Below, piece by piece: positions 17,741-26,498 of a stretch of 64,000 nt of DNA. The DNA is taken from assembly GCF_000010345.1 (NCBI RefSeq), contig NC_009663.1, positions 930,001 to 994,000 of the forward strand, written 5' to 3'. This DNA is from Sulfurovum sp. NBC37-1. GTDB taxonomy: Bacteria > Campylobacterota > Campylobacteria > Campylobacterales > Sulfurovaceae. The position numbers were made by a program, and so were the translations under genes. Each line of letters starts with the position of its first letter. The first letter of the stretch is position 1. The notes under the pieces were generated by a model. It was given only the letters and a program-made list of their open reading frames with translations, was not told the DNA's origin and did not search any database.

Positions 17741-18373
17741 TTAGTCGATGAATTCCACTATCTCTTCAAAAGGCAGCCTCAACTGTTCACTCTGTTCGTT
17801 GACTCTGTAGCCAAATGCGGCCATCACGGCTACCTGATATTTGGAGCTGTCTATCTCAAGCAGTTTTTCCACATTTTCTTTCTCAAAACCTTCGATGGGA
17901 CAGGAGTCTATCTGTTCGTAAGCTGCTGCTGTCATCATGTTCGCCAGTGTGATGTAGGTCTGTCTCGCCGTCCAGCAGAAGGTCTTCTCATCGGTTGAAA
18001 GGGTATCGGCCAGGAAATTCCCATAGAGGTCGATATAGGCATCTATCTGTTCCTGTGGGAGAGGCCGTCTGGCAAAACGTTTTTCGGGTATGCCGCTTTG
18101 GGGCCTGACACTCTCGATGGCCGCCAGAATGACTACCAGGTCCGAACAGGTCGTGATCTGCGGCTGGTTCCAGCAAATAGGGCGCAGTTTTTCTTTCATC
18201 TCTTCATTCCTGATAACAAGGAACTTCCATGGTTCCATCCCGAAAGAGGAGGGGGAAGTACGCCCCGCTTCGAGAATATAGCGCATGGTCTCATCGGGTA
18301 TCTGCTTTGTTTCGTCAAAGAGTTTGCATGCATGGCGGAATTGCATCGCTTTGGTGAAATCATTATTGATCAT
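17741..18373 (-). CDS. Nitroreductase-family NAD(P)H oxidoreductase
   Basis: 210 residues of the FMN-dependent NfsB/FRase-I type: RHACKLFDETKQIPDETMRYILEAGRTSPSSFGMEPWKFLVI at the N-terminus carries the RxxxR/S-type FMN contacts and the PSSxxxxPW block; GFEKENVEKLLEIDSSKYQVAVMAAFGYR at the C-terminus is also typical. It reduces quinones, nitroaromatics or flavins. AAGGATACATC precedes the ATG. It lies 28 nt upstream of the DksA-like gene on the same strand and may be co-transcribed with it. Confidence 0.88.
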   Translation of the reverse strand: MINNDFTKAMQFRHACKLFDETKQIPDETMRYILEAGRTSPSSFGMEPWKFLVIRNEEMKEKLRPICWNQPQITTCSDLVVILAAIESVRPQSGIPEKRFARRPLPQEQIDAYIDLYGNFLADTLSTDEKTFCWTARQTYITLANMMTAAAYEQIDSCPIEGFEKENVEKLLEIDSSKYQVAVMAAFGYRVNEQSEQLRLPFEEIVEFID

Positions 18374-18479
18374 GATGTATCCTTATATGGTTTTGGATAG
18401 CATATAATAGTTTAGGTAAAAGTTGAATGGATATTGCCATGGAGGGAAAAAAGTTACACTAGAAGTATAGGAGAGTTTT

Positions 18480-19859
18480 TTATATAAAAGAAGGATGCCA
18501 GACTTTACTAAATGCTTTGACTGCATTTTTTATCTCTTCTAAAGCAAATCCGCCAAACCCCATACGCACTGCTTCAAAATCTCCACCGCTGCGTTCGTTG
18601 GCTAGGTAGATTTTGATTTTTGCTTTTTCGGCAAGCTGTTTGAACTTTTGGTAGTCAAAAGTGTTGGTTGGTTGGATGAGTATGGCAAGTCCTGCACCCT
18701 CGGCTATGATGTCACAGCTACTACCAAGGTATTTTAGAAGGGCATTTTTCATGGTTTGGTGCTTTTTTTTGTTAAGAATACGAATACGACTTATATGACG
18801 TTCCCAGTGACCTTCTGTCATGAAATGTGCCAAGGTAAGTTGGGTTGAGAGGCTCACTCTGGCAAAGTGGGCATCGTAGCTGTCTTTGTAGAGGTTGCGT
18901 ATCCATGAAGGTACGACCATGTAGCCTACACGTACGGCAGGAGAGAGTGCTTTGGCAAAGGTACCCAAATAGACTACATGGTCTGCTCTGTCTACGCCTT
19001 GCAAAGAGGGGATAGGGCGGTTGTGGTAGCTAAGTTCACTGTCATAGTCATCTTCGATGATGAGACCGTCTATGGACTGCATATGCTGTATGAGTTTGAG
19101 ACGATTTGCAATGGGCATAGTGGCACCTGTGGGGTACTGGTGCGTTGGGGTGATGTACACTATTTGGGCTTGACTCTGTTTAAGCTGTTCGATATCAAGA
19201 CCATTTTCATCTACCCCTATGGGGTGAATGTCATAACCATACGCAGCAAACACTTTGTGGGCGATGTGATACCCCGGTATCTCTTGAGCAAAATGCCTGT
19301 AGCGTTTTTGAATGAGCTTTGCCAAAAGCTCCATGGAGTCACCAAATCCATGGGTGATGATGATATGCTTTGCATCACACGCTACACCACGGGAATTTTG
19401 CAGGTATTTGGCTATGGCATCTCTAAGTACGTACTCTCCTTGCCCATCGGGATAGGCTCCAAAGTCAACATTTTGGTCAAGTACTTTAGCAGAGATACGT
19501 TTCCATAACTTGAGTGGAAAGTCTTCTGTATGAAGCTGTGCAGGGAAAAAGTCATAGAGGTAGGATTTGTTGGGTGCATCTGTTTTACTATGTGGAATTA
19601 CCTTGTCCTTTTTGTAGCTGTCAAAATAGAATTCACATACATAATACCCAGACTTGGGACGACTCTCTATATACCCTTCAGCATAGAGTTGTGAGTAGGC
19701 TGACTCTACCGTGGTTTTACTAAGGTTATAGAGTGTGACAACTTTACGTATGGAGGGGAGTTTTTCACCTATGGCGTAGTTGGAGATGATGTCTTCTTTT
19801 ATCGCTTCATAGAGTTGTATATGTAGTGGTTTCTTCTCTTTTTCATCGAGTATGTACAC
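18480..19859 (-). CDS. MocR/PdxR-type GntR regulator with aminotransferase domain
   Basis: 459 residues, GTG start with AAGGACAG upstream. Residues 1-75 form a GntR winged helix (PLHIQLYEAIKEDIISN ... YNLSKTTVESAYSQLYAEGYIESRPKSGYYV). The rest is a class I aminotransferase fold with the PLP lysine in TFAKALSPAVRVGYM. MocR proteins sense PLP-linked ligands and commonly control the gene transcribed divergently, here the flavin-fold gene at 19959 only 100 nt away. The gene is AT-rich and marks the start of the accessory belt. Confidence 0.92.
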   Translation of the reverse strand: MYILDEKEKKPLHIQLYEAIKEDIISNYAIGEKLPSIRKVVTLYNLSKTTVESAYSQLYAEGYIESRPKSGYYVCEFYFDSYKKDKVIPHSKTDAPNKSYLYDFFPAQLHTEDFPLKLWKRISAKVLDQNVDFGAYPDGQGEYVLRDAIAKYLQNSRGVACDAKHIIITHGFGDSMELLAKLIQKRYRHFAQEIPGYHIAHKVFAAYGYDIHPIGVDENGLDIEQLKQSQAQIVYITPTHQYPTGATMPIANRLKLIQHMQSIDGLIIEDDYDSELSYHNRPIPSLQGVDRADHVVYLGTFAKALSPAVRVGYMVVPSWIRNLYKDSYDAHFARVSLSTQLTLAHFMTEGHWERHISRIRILNKKKHQTMKNALLKYLGSSCDIIAEGAGLAILIQPTNTFDYQKFKQLAEKAKIKIYLANERSGGDFEAVRMGFGGFALEEIKNAVKAFSKVWHPSFI

Positions 19860-19958
19860 AAACTGTCCTTATAAAATATAAATATTTTGTATCTTTACAT
19901 AGGGTTAGATAGAGCATATAATACCACAAATTATCATAACTAAAATATAGGAAGACAG

Positions 19959-20570
19959 ATGAATCCACATTTTGAAATAAAAAACAAAGAAGTAATATAT
20001 GACGTATTGGATCAAGCAGCATACGGCACTTTGGCTTTGAGTGTAGATGATGTACCTTACGCTGTGCCTGTAAATTTTGTACGTATAGAGGATGACATTT
20101 ACTTTCATGGTGCATTAAAAAATAAAAAGATGAAGATGTTGTCTAAGAATCCTAAAGTCTCTTTTTCTGTCGTAGAGAACTATGCACTCATAGACTCAGA
20201 CTTCTCTACTACGGAAGGCTTAGCCTGTCCTGCGACACAGTTCTTTAAGTCAGTAAGTATGGACGGTGTCGTAACAGTGGTAATCAGTAGAGAAGAAAAA
20301 GCCAATGTCTTTACCTCACTCATGAAAAAACTACAACCCAAAGGTGGCTACAAACCTTTTAGTGACTCTGAGTACGACGCTGCCATCAAAGCGACAGCAG
20401 TAATGAAAATAGAAGTAACTCATATACGTTGCAAATTTAAATTTGGTCAGCATTTGAGTGAAGAGAGATTTGAAATGATAGTTTCTCATTTGCAAAAGCG
20501 TGGCACGCAGATAGACAAGAAAACGATAGAGGTGATGAAGGCTCAAAGAGGAGAAAAAAGTGGAATATAG
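19959..20570 (+). CDS. PPOX-class (pyridoxamine oxidase-like) flavin-fold protein, copy 1
   Basis: 203 residues of the split-barrel FMN fold: AAYGTLALSVDDVPYAVPVNFVRI and the family block GLACPATQFFKSV. It is closely similar over its full length to the protein at 37996 (shared VPVNFVRI, GLACPATQFF, GGYKPF, RFEMI-SHL). Its position opposite a MocR regulator suggests a role tied to pyridoxal or nitro/flavin substrates. AGGAAGACAG precedes the ATG, and the 3' end overlaps the next gene. Confidence 0.85.
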   Translation: MNPHFEIKNKEVIYDVLDQAAYGTLALSVDDVPYAVPVNFVRIEDDIYFHGALKNKKMKMLSKNPKVSFSVVENYALIDSDFSTTEGLACPATQFFKSVSMDGVVTVVISREEKANVFTSLMKKLQPKGGYKPFSDSEYDAAIKATAVMKIEVTHIRCKFKFGQHLSEERFEMIVSHLQKRGTQIDKKTIEVMKAQRGEKSGI

Positions 20571-21126
20571 AGTTGCAACCCTAGATGATATAGACGCAAC
20601 ACTCAAACTACATGCCAAGTATCAAGTAGATACTATAAACGAAGAAGACAAAAAAGATGGTTTCGTCACCACTGCATTTACAAAAGAAGAACTCACTCAG
20701 CTCATAGAACAAGAGCAGGGGCTATTCATAGCTAAAGAAGGAGAGGAAGTCTTAGCCTATGTCATGGCTGCTTCGTGGCAGTTTTGGTCTAAATGGGCGA
20801 TGTTCCAGTATATGATAAATGACTTGCCTCATTTGGAGTACAAAGGTATACAGTTAAATGTAGAAAATTCCTATCAGTATGGTCCTATCTGCATAGACAA
20901 ATCTATGAGAGGTACAGAGGTATTACCGAAAATATTTTATTTTGCATTAGCACACATGGCAAAACGTTACCCTATACTTGTGACCTTTGTAAACCAAATC
21001 AACCCACGCTCTTTTGAAGCACATCACCGTAAACTAGGACTTGATGTCATACAAGAGTTTGAATTTAATGGTAATAGGTATTGGGAGATGGGGTGTGAGA
21101 CAAATATAAATTTTGATAAACTATGA
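20560..21126 (+). CDS. GNAT-family N-acetyltransferase
   Basis: 188 residues, GTG start inside the end of the preceding gene, with GAGGAGAAAAAA as ribosome site. The GNAT core is recognisable (EYRVATLDDIDATLKLHAKYQV at the start; YGPICIDKSMRGTEVLPKIFYFAL as the acetyl-CoA loop region; PRSFEAHHRKLGLDVIQEF at the end). The target is unknown. It is co-transcribed with the flavin-fold gene by overlap. Confidence 0.82.
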   Translation: MEYRVATLDDIDATLKLHAKYQVDTINEEDKKDGFVTTAFTKEELTQLIEQEQGLFIAKEGEEVLAYVMAASWQFWSKWAMFQYMINDLPHLEYKGIQLNVENSYQYGPICIDKSMRGTEVLPKIFYFALAHMAKRYPILVTFVNQINPRSFEAHHRKLGLDVIQEFEFNGNRYWEMGCETNINFDKL

Positions 21127-21153
21127 GGAAAAATAAAATAAAGTGATAAAAAT

Positions 21154-22008
21154 TTGGAATTTCATACCTTTCCTAAAGTTCTATATAGTGTAGACAGTGT
21201 GACAGCACTATTGCATGTAGACAATAACTGTTTTTTGTATAAACGACTAGACAATGACGTAACAAATACAGATATTATGACAGTGGCACATGCTATTGTT
21301 TATGTGATAAATGGAAGGGTTGAAATAGAAGATGATGATGGCAACCTGACAGTAGCAGAAACTGGAGAAATAATTTTTATGCCTAGAGACAGTTATGTTG
21401 TTTCTGACTATTTAAAAAATTCTCAAGATTTAGAAGTATTTTTACTCTTTTTTGATCATGAAATAGCGCTCTCTTTTTTAGGAAACAAACCCTTAAAACA
21501 TCATACCGATGAAAGAGTTTGTACTTTAAAAAGTTCTAAAAATATTAACTATTTTATTGAAACACTTCAAAAAATGACATTTACCAACAAAAGTGATAAA
21601 GCATTTTTAACCCTGAAAATATTAGAATTTTTACATCTAGTTGTACAGGAGAATGAACATAAATTTATTGATACTTTATATGCATCCGAACAGTATAAAC
21701 AAAAACGCAATATCTCTTCACTCATGCTTGAACATTTTGAAAAAAATCTGACAGTTTCAGACTTTGCTTCACTTTCTGGCATGAGTCTTTCTACATTTAA
21801 TAAAGCGTTTAAAAAACAGCTTGGTACCACGCCAAAGCAGTGGCTTATAGAGAAAAAAATGAATCGAGCTCATGCATTGTTAAGCCAAGGAAAATCAGTT
21901 ACGCAAGTGGCATTTGATGTAGGCTACTTAAATGTTTCAAACTTTATAAAAGCCTATAAGTCTTTCTATGGACAAACGCCTAAAAGTATGCAAAAAAATA
22001 CAATATAA
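21154..22008 (+). CDS. AraC-family transcriptional regulator
   Basis: 284 residues from a TTG start; an in-frame stop at 21139 leaves no ATG or GTG, and the ribosome site is weak. The N-terminal cupin-like ligand domain (GRVEIEDDDGNLTVAETGEIIFMPRDSYV) is followed by two helix-turn-helix units: LTVSDFASLSGMSLSTFNKAFKKQLGTTPKQWL and KSVTQVAFDVGYLNVSNFIKAYKSFYGQTP. It is likely to control its own neighbourhood (NTF2-like and isochorismatase genes downstream). Confidence 0.88.
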   Translation: MEFHTFPKVLYSVDSVTALLHVDNNCFLYKRLDNDVTNTDIMTVAHAIVYVINGRVEIEDDDGNLTVAETGEIIFMPRDSYVVSDYLKNSQDLEVFLLFFDHEIALSFLGNKPLKHHTDERVCTLKSSKNINYFIETLQKMTFTNKSDKAFLTLKILEFLHLVVQENEHKFIDTLYASEQYKQKRNISSLMLEHFEKNLTVSDFASLSGMSLSTFNKAFKKQLGTTPKQWLIEKKMNRAHALLSQGKSVTQVAFDVGYLNVSNFIKAYKSFYGQTPKSMQKNTI

Positions 22009-22108
22009 CGAAAAATGACTACTTTTAACTTTTTACAGGTAGTTATATCTTTTCTTTTTTGACATAATGCATGATATTAAACTAAAAAGAACCTCTAAAG
22101 GAATCAAA

Positions 22109-22576
22109 ATGAAACGAATTGGATTATTGCTGATAATGGTGTCAGTAAGTATGTTACAGGCAAGTGAAACAAAAGTAGAAAATGTACTCAATGGCTATAT
22201 GAATGCATGGGCTGAACATAATATCAGTAAAATTGACAGCTATTATAATCAAAATGTCATTTGGTATGATTTACCATCTGATACTACAACTAAAGGTAAA
22301 AAAGAGGTTACAAAAGCCATTACTGATGCTTTTATGGCATATGTTCCTGATATGTATTGGGTCAAAACAGGTGATGTATTTGTGAGTGGCAATACTATTA
22401 CTTACGAGTGGACTTATGGAGGTACATTTAGTGGTTTATGGGGTAAAACCAAGATAACAAATAAAAAATTTAGCATCAAAGGTATCAGTACGACAACAGT
22501 AGATGAGAATGGTAAGATTATAGCCCAAAAAGATTACTATGATTTGTACGGGTTTCAGACGCAGCTAGGGTTGTAA
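22109..22576 (+). CDS. Exported SnoaL/NTF2-like protein
   Basis: 155 residues from the ATG at 22109 (AAAGGA 6 nt upstream). A signal peptide (MKRIGLLLIMVSVSMLQA) precedes an NTF2-like cone: VLNGYMNAWAEHNISKIDSYYNQNVIWYDLP and later WTYGGTFSGLWGKT. Such domains are polyketide-cyclase-like or ligand-binding. It is paired with an isochorismatase gene downstream, as is the unrelated-looking NTF2-like gene at 26037. Confidence 0.78.
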   Translation: MKRIGLLLIMVSVSMLQASETKVENVLNGYMNAWAEHNISKIDSYYNQNVIWYDLPSDTTTKGKKEVTKAITDAFMAYVPDMYWVKTGDVFVSGNTITYEWTYGGTFSGLWGKTKITNKKFSIKGISTTTVDENGKIIAQKDYYDLYGFQTQLGL

Positions 22577-22644
22577 TATATGATGTTATATGAATTTAAG
22601 TAGTAATCTACTACACTTTCACTAACAAAATAAAGGAGAGCATA

Positions 22645-22725
22645 ATGAAAATATTTTCATATACAACACAAATCACTCAAAGATTTTCTGCTCTTCTGCT
22701 CTCTTTTTTCCTGCTTAGCCTCTAA
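22645..22725 (+). CDS. Possible 26-residue peptide (leader-like small ORF 1)
   Basis: Frame MKIFSYTTQI... ending SFFLLSL, with a strong ribosome site AAAGGAGAGCATA. The stretch just upstream (ACACTTTCACTAACA) is shared, with one change and then similar spacing to AAAGGAG and ATGAAA, with the possible ORF at 36869. The C-terminal half is hydrophobic and could be a membrane peptide. The stop codon lies in a 7-bp hairpin. It may be a regulatory leader for the isochorismatase gene, but could be chance. Confidence 0.4.
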   Translation: MKIFSYTTQITQRFSALLLSFFLLSL

Positions 22726-22844
22726 GCAATTTACTTAAATTTTATAGATTCCTTGATTGGATGACCAGCTTAGATTGGCTGTGTATGCGATATGTTTCTG
22801 TATCTTTTTTATGGATTCATTTTTCTATTGCATATTAAATTATT

Positions 22845-22870
22845 GGTGTTGTAAGGGTACAACACCCTAC
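22845..22870 (-). repeat. Short GTAGGGTG palindrome, minus-strand copy
   Basis: Read on the minus strand it begins GTAGGGTG; the arms (plus-strand GGTGTTGTA at 22845-22853 and TACAACACC at 22858-22866) are perfect 9-bp inverted repeats round a CCCT loop (AGGG on plus). Length, head and loop equal those of the copy at 51361-51386, while the stem bases differ in a compensated way. Confidence 0.7.
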
Positions 22871-22887
22871 GAAAAAAAGAGAAAATT

Positions 22888-23454
22888 ATGACAAAAACCG
22901 CATTAATTATTGTAGATATGCAAAACGATTTTGTTTTGCCAAATGCTCCACACTGTATAGAAGGAGCTGTACCGATTATACCAAATATACAAAAAGTACT
23001 TTATACATTTAGAGAGAAGTTATTACCTGTATTCCATGTCTATAGAGAATATAGAGCAGATGGAAGTGATATTGAAAAAACGAGATTAGATGATTTTTTA
23101 GGTGGTACGAAATACTGTGTACCTCGTACCAAGGGCTGTGAGATTATAGATGGACTTTCTCCTATGGATGGAGAGTATCGTATCGTTAAAAATAGATTTA
23201 GTGGATTTATGAATACTGAATTAGATTTTATATTGAGACGTTTAAAGATTGAGAGGATTGTCGTTTGTGGCATTCAGTATCCAAACTGTATACGTGCAAC
23301 TATTTATGATGGTATTGCATTGGGCTATGATGTAACACTTGTTACAGATGCAACAGCAGCACAGACAGAGGAGATAGCACAAGCGAATATTATGGATATT
23401 AGAAATATTGGTGTTGAGTGTATTTCAACAGAATTATTGATAGAACAAGCATAG
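22888..23454 (+). CDS. Isochorismatase-family cysteine hydrolase
   Basis: 188 residues with a complete catalytic triad in the expected order: Asp10 (IIVDMQNDF), Lys101 (RIVKNRFSGF) and Cys134 (CGIQYPNCIRAT). Relatives include nicotinamidases, carbamoylases and pyrazinamidase-like enzymes; the substrate cannot be inferred. AAAGAGAAAATT precedes the ATG. The methyltransferase gene follows after 12 nt. Confidence 0.88.
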   Translation: MTKTALIIVDMQNDFVLPNAPHCIEGAVPIIPNIQKVLYTFREKLLPVFHVYREYRADGSDIEKTRLDDFLGGTKYCVPRTKGCEIIDGLSPMDGEYRIVKNRFSGFMNTELDFILRRLKIERIVVCGIQYPNCIRATIYDGIALGYDVTLVTDATAAQTEEIAQANIMDIRNIGVECISTELLIEQA

Positions 23455-23466
23455 AGAGAACAATAA

Positions 23467-24786
23467 ATGAAAAATATAGAACAAGTAATAAAAAATATTG
23501 AAAAAAGAGGTGAAGCCATAGGCTTTGAGCAGAAGTCAGATAGGAAAGTAGGAGTATTGTTGGCTACGCTTTGTACAAGTAAACCTCATGGAAGATTTTT
23601 GGAGTTGGGGACTGGGTGTGGATTGTCAACAGTATGGATAGCTGAAGGCATGGATGATATGAGTCAGTTAACGACTGTAGACAATGATACTAAAGTTATG
23701 GCTGTAGCCAAAGAGTATTTGGCAGAGGATGAGAGGATTACTTTTGTATGTAGTAGTGGTGAAAGTGTCATAGATGGTATAGAAAAAAACTCTATAGACT
23801 TTATATTTGCAGATACATGGCCTGGAAAGTACCATTATTTAGAAGAGGCATTGGCACTTTTGAAAGTGGGTGGTATGTATGTGATAGATGACATGTTGCC
23901 ACAAGATAATTGGCCAGAGGGACATGAAGAAAAAGCAGATGCATTGGTTCAGTGTTTACATCAAAGAGATGATTTTAATATAGTACAATTATCGTGGGCT
24001 ACAGGTGTGATAATAGCTACAAAAACAAAACAAAAAGAAACCAATCAATGGAACCCGGAAACCTACAATAAACACACCGCCTTTGTGTCACAGTTGGCGT
24101 TGCCTGTGGTGGATCTGCTTGATCCGAAACCGGGAGAGAAGATACTGGATGCCGGGTGCGGCGAAGGTGCATTGGCCGAGGAGATCGTGCGCAGGGGTGC
24201 GGAGGTCATCGGAGTGGATCTGAGTGCCGAGATGGTTGATGCGTGTAGGGATAGATGGATCGAAGCGCAGGTGTGTTCGGTGACCGACTTACCGTGGCAT
24301 GAGGCGTTCGATGCGGTTTTTTCCAACGCAACGCTTCACTGGGTTAAAGAGGCGAGAGATGCTGTGAACAGTATCGCCACAGTGTTGAGTCCGGGCGGGC
24401 GTTTCGTGTGTGAGTTTGGCGGAGAGGGAAATGTCTACCATGTCGTCCGTGCGATGGAAGCGAGTTTTGCCAAACATCCGGAGTTTGGGACGTTCGTCAA
24501 TCCGTGGTATTTCCCCAGCCCTGAGAAGTACCGGACATTGCTGGAGTCGGAAGGCTTTCGGGTGGAGTCTATCGAGCTGATCCCTCGACCGACCCCGATG
24601 GAAGATATCGGCAACTGGTTTGATGTCTTTGCCAAGGGGGTTTGTGCCGATCTGAGCGATGAACAGTTTGAAGTCTTCAAAAGGGAGTGTAAAGCCTATT
24701 TGGAAGACCATCTCAAGAGTGAGGCGGGATGGTTTGTTGATTATGTGCGGTTGAGGGTAAGGGCGGTTAAGTGTGTAGAGGTATAA
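23467..24786 (+). CDS. Two-domain SAM methyltransferase, apparent gene fusion
   Basis: 439 residues with two Rossmann methyltransferase domains. The first (1 to about 190) is O-methyltransferase-like, with motif I FLELGTGCGLS near 44-54 and FADTWPGKYHYLEEALALL. The second (about 197-439) is a trans-aconitate-methyltransferase-like domain starting WNPETYNKHTAFVSQLA, with LDAGCGEGALAEE near 227-239, FSNATLHWV and ESIELIPRPTP. Base composition changes sharply at about 24035-24060: AT-rich before, much richer in G+C after. The second part looks like a once separate gene whose start has been joined in frame. Both motif I copies look intact. Confidence 0.85.
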   Translation: MKNIEQVIKNIEKRGEAIGFEQKSDRKVGVLLATLCTSKPHGRFLELGTGCGLSTVWIAEGMDDMSQLTTVDNDTKVMAVAKEYLAEDERITFVCSSGESVIDGIEKNSIDFIFADTWPGKYHYLEEALALLKVGGMYVIDDMLPQDNWPEGHEEKADALVQCLHQRDDFNIVQLSWATGVIIATKTKQKETNQWNPETYNKHTAFVSQLALPVVDLLDPKPGEKILDAGCGEGALAEEIVRRGAEVIGVDLSAEMVDACRDRWIEAQVCSVTDLPWHEAFDAVFSNATLHWVKEARDAVNSIATVLSPGGRFVCEFGGEGNVYHVVRAMEASFAKHPEFGTFVNPWYFPSPEKYRTLLESEGFRVESIELIPRPTPMEDIGNWFDVFAKGVCADLSDEQFEVFKRECKAYLEDHLKSEAGWFVDYVRLRVRAVKCVEV

Positions 24787-24824
24787 TCTGATATTATAAT
24801 CTGAAGAAAAGAAAAGAAAATAAT

Positions 24825-25306
24825 ATGCAAAAAAATGTATTGATCATTGGTGGAAACAGAGGCATAGGCTTGGCATTGACCAAGCTTTTTTTAGAGCAGG
24901 GCGATAGAGTCATTGTGGTGGTTTGTGATTTTAAAGGCTCTGAATATGCCAGTGAAGTAGAGTGTGTGGTGTATGACCTCACAGATGTAGAAAATATCCC
25001 AAGTCTCATCGCTCAAATAGGTAGAGATAGATAAGCTCATGAACAATGCGTGAGTAAAGTACTCTCTGCTTTACAATGATTATCCATAAGATAAAATCAA
25101 CGCTATGCTAAAGCCCAACCTTGAAGTACCCATCAAACTCATAGAAAAGTGTGTCAAAGTGAGTGCTACGTGCGTGGTAAACAATGCTTCCATTACAGGG
25201 TAGATAGGACATCCCGATGTGTGGTGTGGTGCAACCAAAGCAGAACCCATCAATGTTTTGGCTATCTTCTTTGAGGGAAGATTGGATAAGGCTCTGGAGT
25301 TGTGAT
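24825..25306 (+). pseudogene. Decayed short-chain dehydrogenase/reductase (SDR)
   Basis: The 5' part (MQKNVLIIGGNRGIGLALTK, the GxxxGIG NAD-binding motif) reads open to 25034. One frame over the sequence continues as SDR: DKLMNNA (the NNAG motif), NAMLKPNLEVPIKLIEKCVK, VVNNASITG and IGHPDVWCGATKA (YxxxK position with Tyr changed to Cys). That second frame has three in-frame stops, TGA after NNA, TAA after DYP and TAG after ITG, and the gene breaks off after about 160 codons. One frameshift, three nonsense changes and a lost Tyr show a dead gene. Confidence 0.85.
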
Positions 25307-25391
25307 ATAATTCACTCATCTATCGGGTGATACAAAACTCTGAACGGTTTCTAATTTTCATTAATAGATTGTCTTTTAAATGGATTATTTA

Positions 25392-25952
25392 TTACCTGTG
25401 AGGTTTAGGTAAAAGTGTAAACATTTGTTGTATTATTCTGAGATAGGGTGTTTTATCCTGTGACGCTTTTGCTGCCATTATAGCACCTTCTACTGTTGCT
25501 ACCATCATTTTAGAAAGTGTTTGTTTTTTTTCTTCATCCATATCCATGCTTTTTAGTGCTAAAAAATAGTAATGTTCCAGATTATCATATGCTTCTAAAA
25601 GTGCTTTGGCTACATCTGCATCTACAGGACTCATTTCCTGTACTAGGTTATTGAGTGCACACCCATGTTTAAAATCAAATGATTCGGTCGTTAAAAGTTT
25701 CTCTTCCAAATAGGTGAGTGGATGTTCAACAGTAGCAACATCTTTATACTTTTGTTCAAGATTGTAGGCAATTTTTTCATGTATGACTGCAAGTAAAACT
25801 TCTTTTTTACTTTTAAAAAGATGATATAAAGAACCTTTATTTAATCCTGAATCACGGAGGATATCATCAATACTTGTGCCGTTAAATCCTTTTTCATAAA
25901 AAAGTTTGTATGCACTATTTATGATCTTTTGACGTGTTGAATTTTTTTTCAT
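25392..25952 (-). CDS. TetR-family repressor
   Basis: 186 residues. N-terminal helix-turn-helix STRQKIINSAYKLFYEKGFNGTSIDDILRDSGLNKGSLYHLFKSKKEVL is canonical TetR. It is divergent from the NTF2-like/isochorismatase/flavin-fold operon at 26037, and two matching palindromes lie between them (25977-26022), so it most likely represses itself and that operon. The ligand is unknown. Confidence 0.92.
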   Translation of the reverse strand: MKKNSTRQKIINSAYKLFYEKGFNGTSIDDILRDSGLNKGSLYHLFKSKKEVLLAVIHEKIAYNLEQKYKDVATVEHPLTYLEEKLLTTESFDFKHGCALNNLVQEMSPVDADVAKALLEAYDNLEHYYFLALKSMDMDEEKKQTLSKMMVATVEGAIMAAKASQDKTPYLRIIQQMFTLLPKPHR

Positions 25953-25976
25953 TTTATTATTATAGCAAAATACTGC

Positions 25977-26022
25977 TTGACTAATTAGTCAAAAATATAC
26001 TATAATTTGACTAGTTAGTCAA
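25977..26022. promoter_or_regulatory. Twin TetR-type operators
   Basis: TTGACTAATTAGTCAA (25977-25992) is a perfect 16-bp palindrome; TTGACTAGTTAGTCAA (26007-26022) matches it except at the centre. Their centres are 30 bp apart, about three helical turns, so two dimers could sit on the same face. A TATAAT-like sequence (TATAATTTGAC) runs between them. They lie between the divergent TetR gene and the 26037 operon. Confidence 0.8.
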
Positions 26023-26036
26023 AAAAAGGATTAGAA

Positions 26037-26498
26037 ATGAAAATTTATAATAAACCTATAACAGGATATGAAGCACTTTCTCTTCATGGGGAATATGAAG
26101 TATTATCAGCATTTTACAAAGCCTTTAATACACAAAATATAGATGCAATGCAATCAAACTGGAGTATACAAAATAGTGTGATGGATAATCCTCTTGGCGG
26201 CATTTTAAGAGGATGGAGCGAAATTTCTGAAGTGTACAAAAAGATTTTTTTTGGAGAAGTAGAAGTATATGTTGAATTTTATGATTATTCTCTATATAAA
26301 CAAGGTGAGCTTTTTTTTGTAGCAGGAAGAGAGCGTGGGCATATTATCAAAAATAGTGAAAAAATCAAGCTGGATATTCGTACCAGCAGAATTTATGCAA
26401 AAGAAGAGGGGCAATACAAACAGGTACATCATCATGGTTCTATTACAGATGTCATATTGCTCGATACATATCAAAAACTTGTGATGGAGGTATTATGA
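26037..26498 (+). CDS. SnoaL/NTF2-like protein
   Basis: 153 residues, no signal peptide. FYKAFNTQNIDAMQSNW and later NPLGGILRGWSEISEVYKKIFFG with the GRERGHI strand fit the NTF2-like fold of unknown-ligand SnoaL proteins. AAAAAAGGATTAGAA precedes the ATG. First gene of the TetR-controlled operon; it overlaps the next gene by 4 nt. Confidence 0.78.
   Translation: MKIYNKPITGYEALSLHGEYEVLSAFYKAFNTQNIDAMQSNWSIQNSVMDNPLGGILRGWSEISEVYKKIFFGEVEVYVEFYDYSLYKQGELFFVAGRERGHIIKNSEKIKLDIRTSRIYAKEEGQYKQVHHHGSITDVILLDTYQKLVMEVL

Larger units (their letters stand above)
22577..22887 (+). other. Gene-poor gap holding a small ORF and a palindrome
   Basis: A 311-nt gap. It contains the possible 26-codon frame at 22645, a 7-bp stem TGCTTAG/CTAAGCA (22712-22718 and 22722-22728) that overlaps that frame's stop, and the GTAGGGTG palindrome at 22845-22870. 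Nothing else stands out. Confidence 0.6.
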
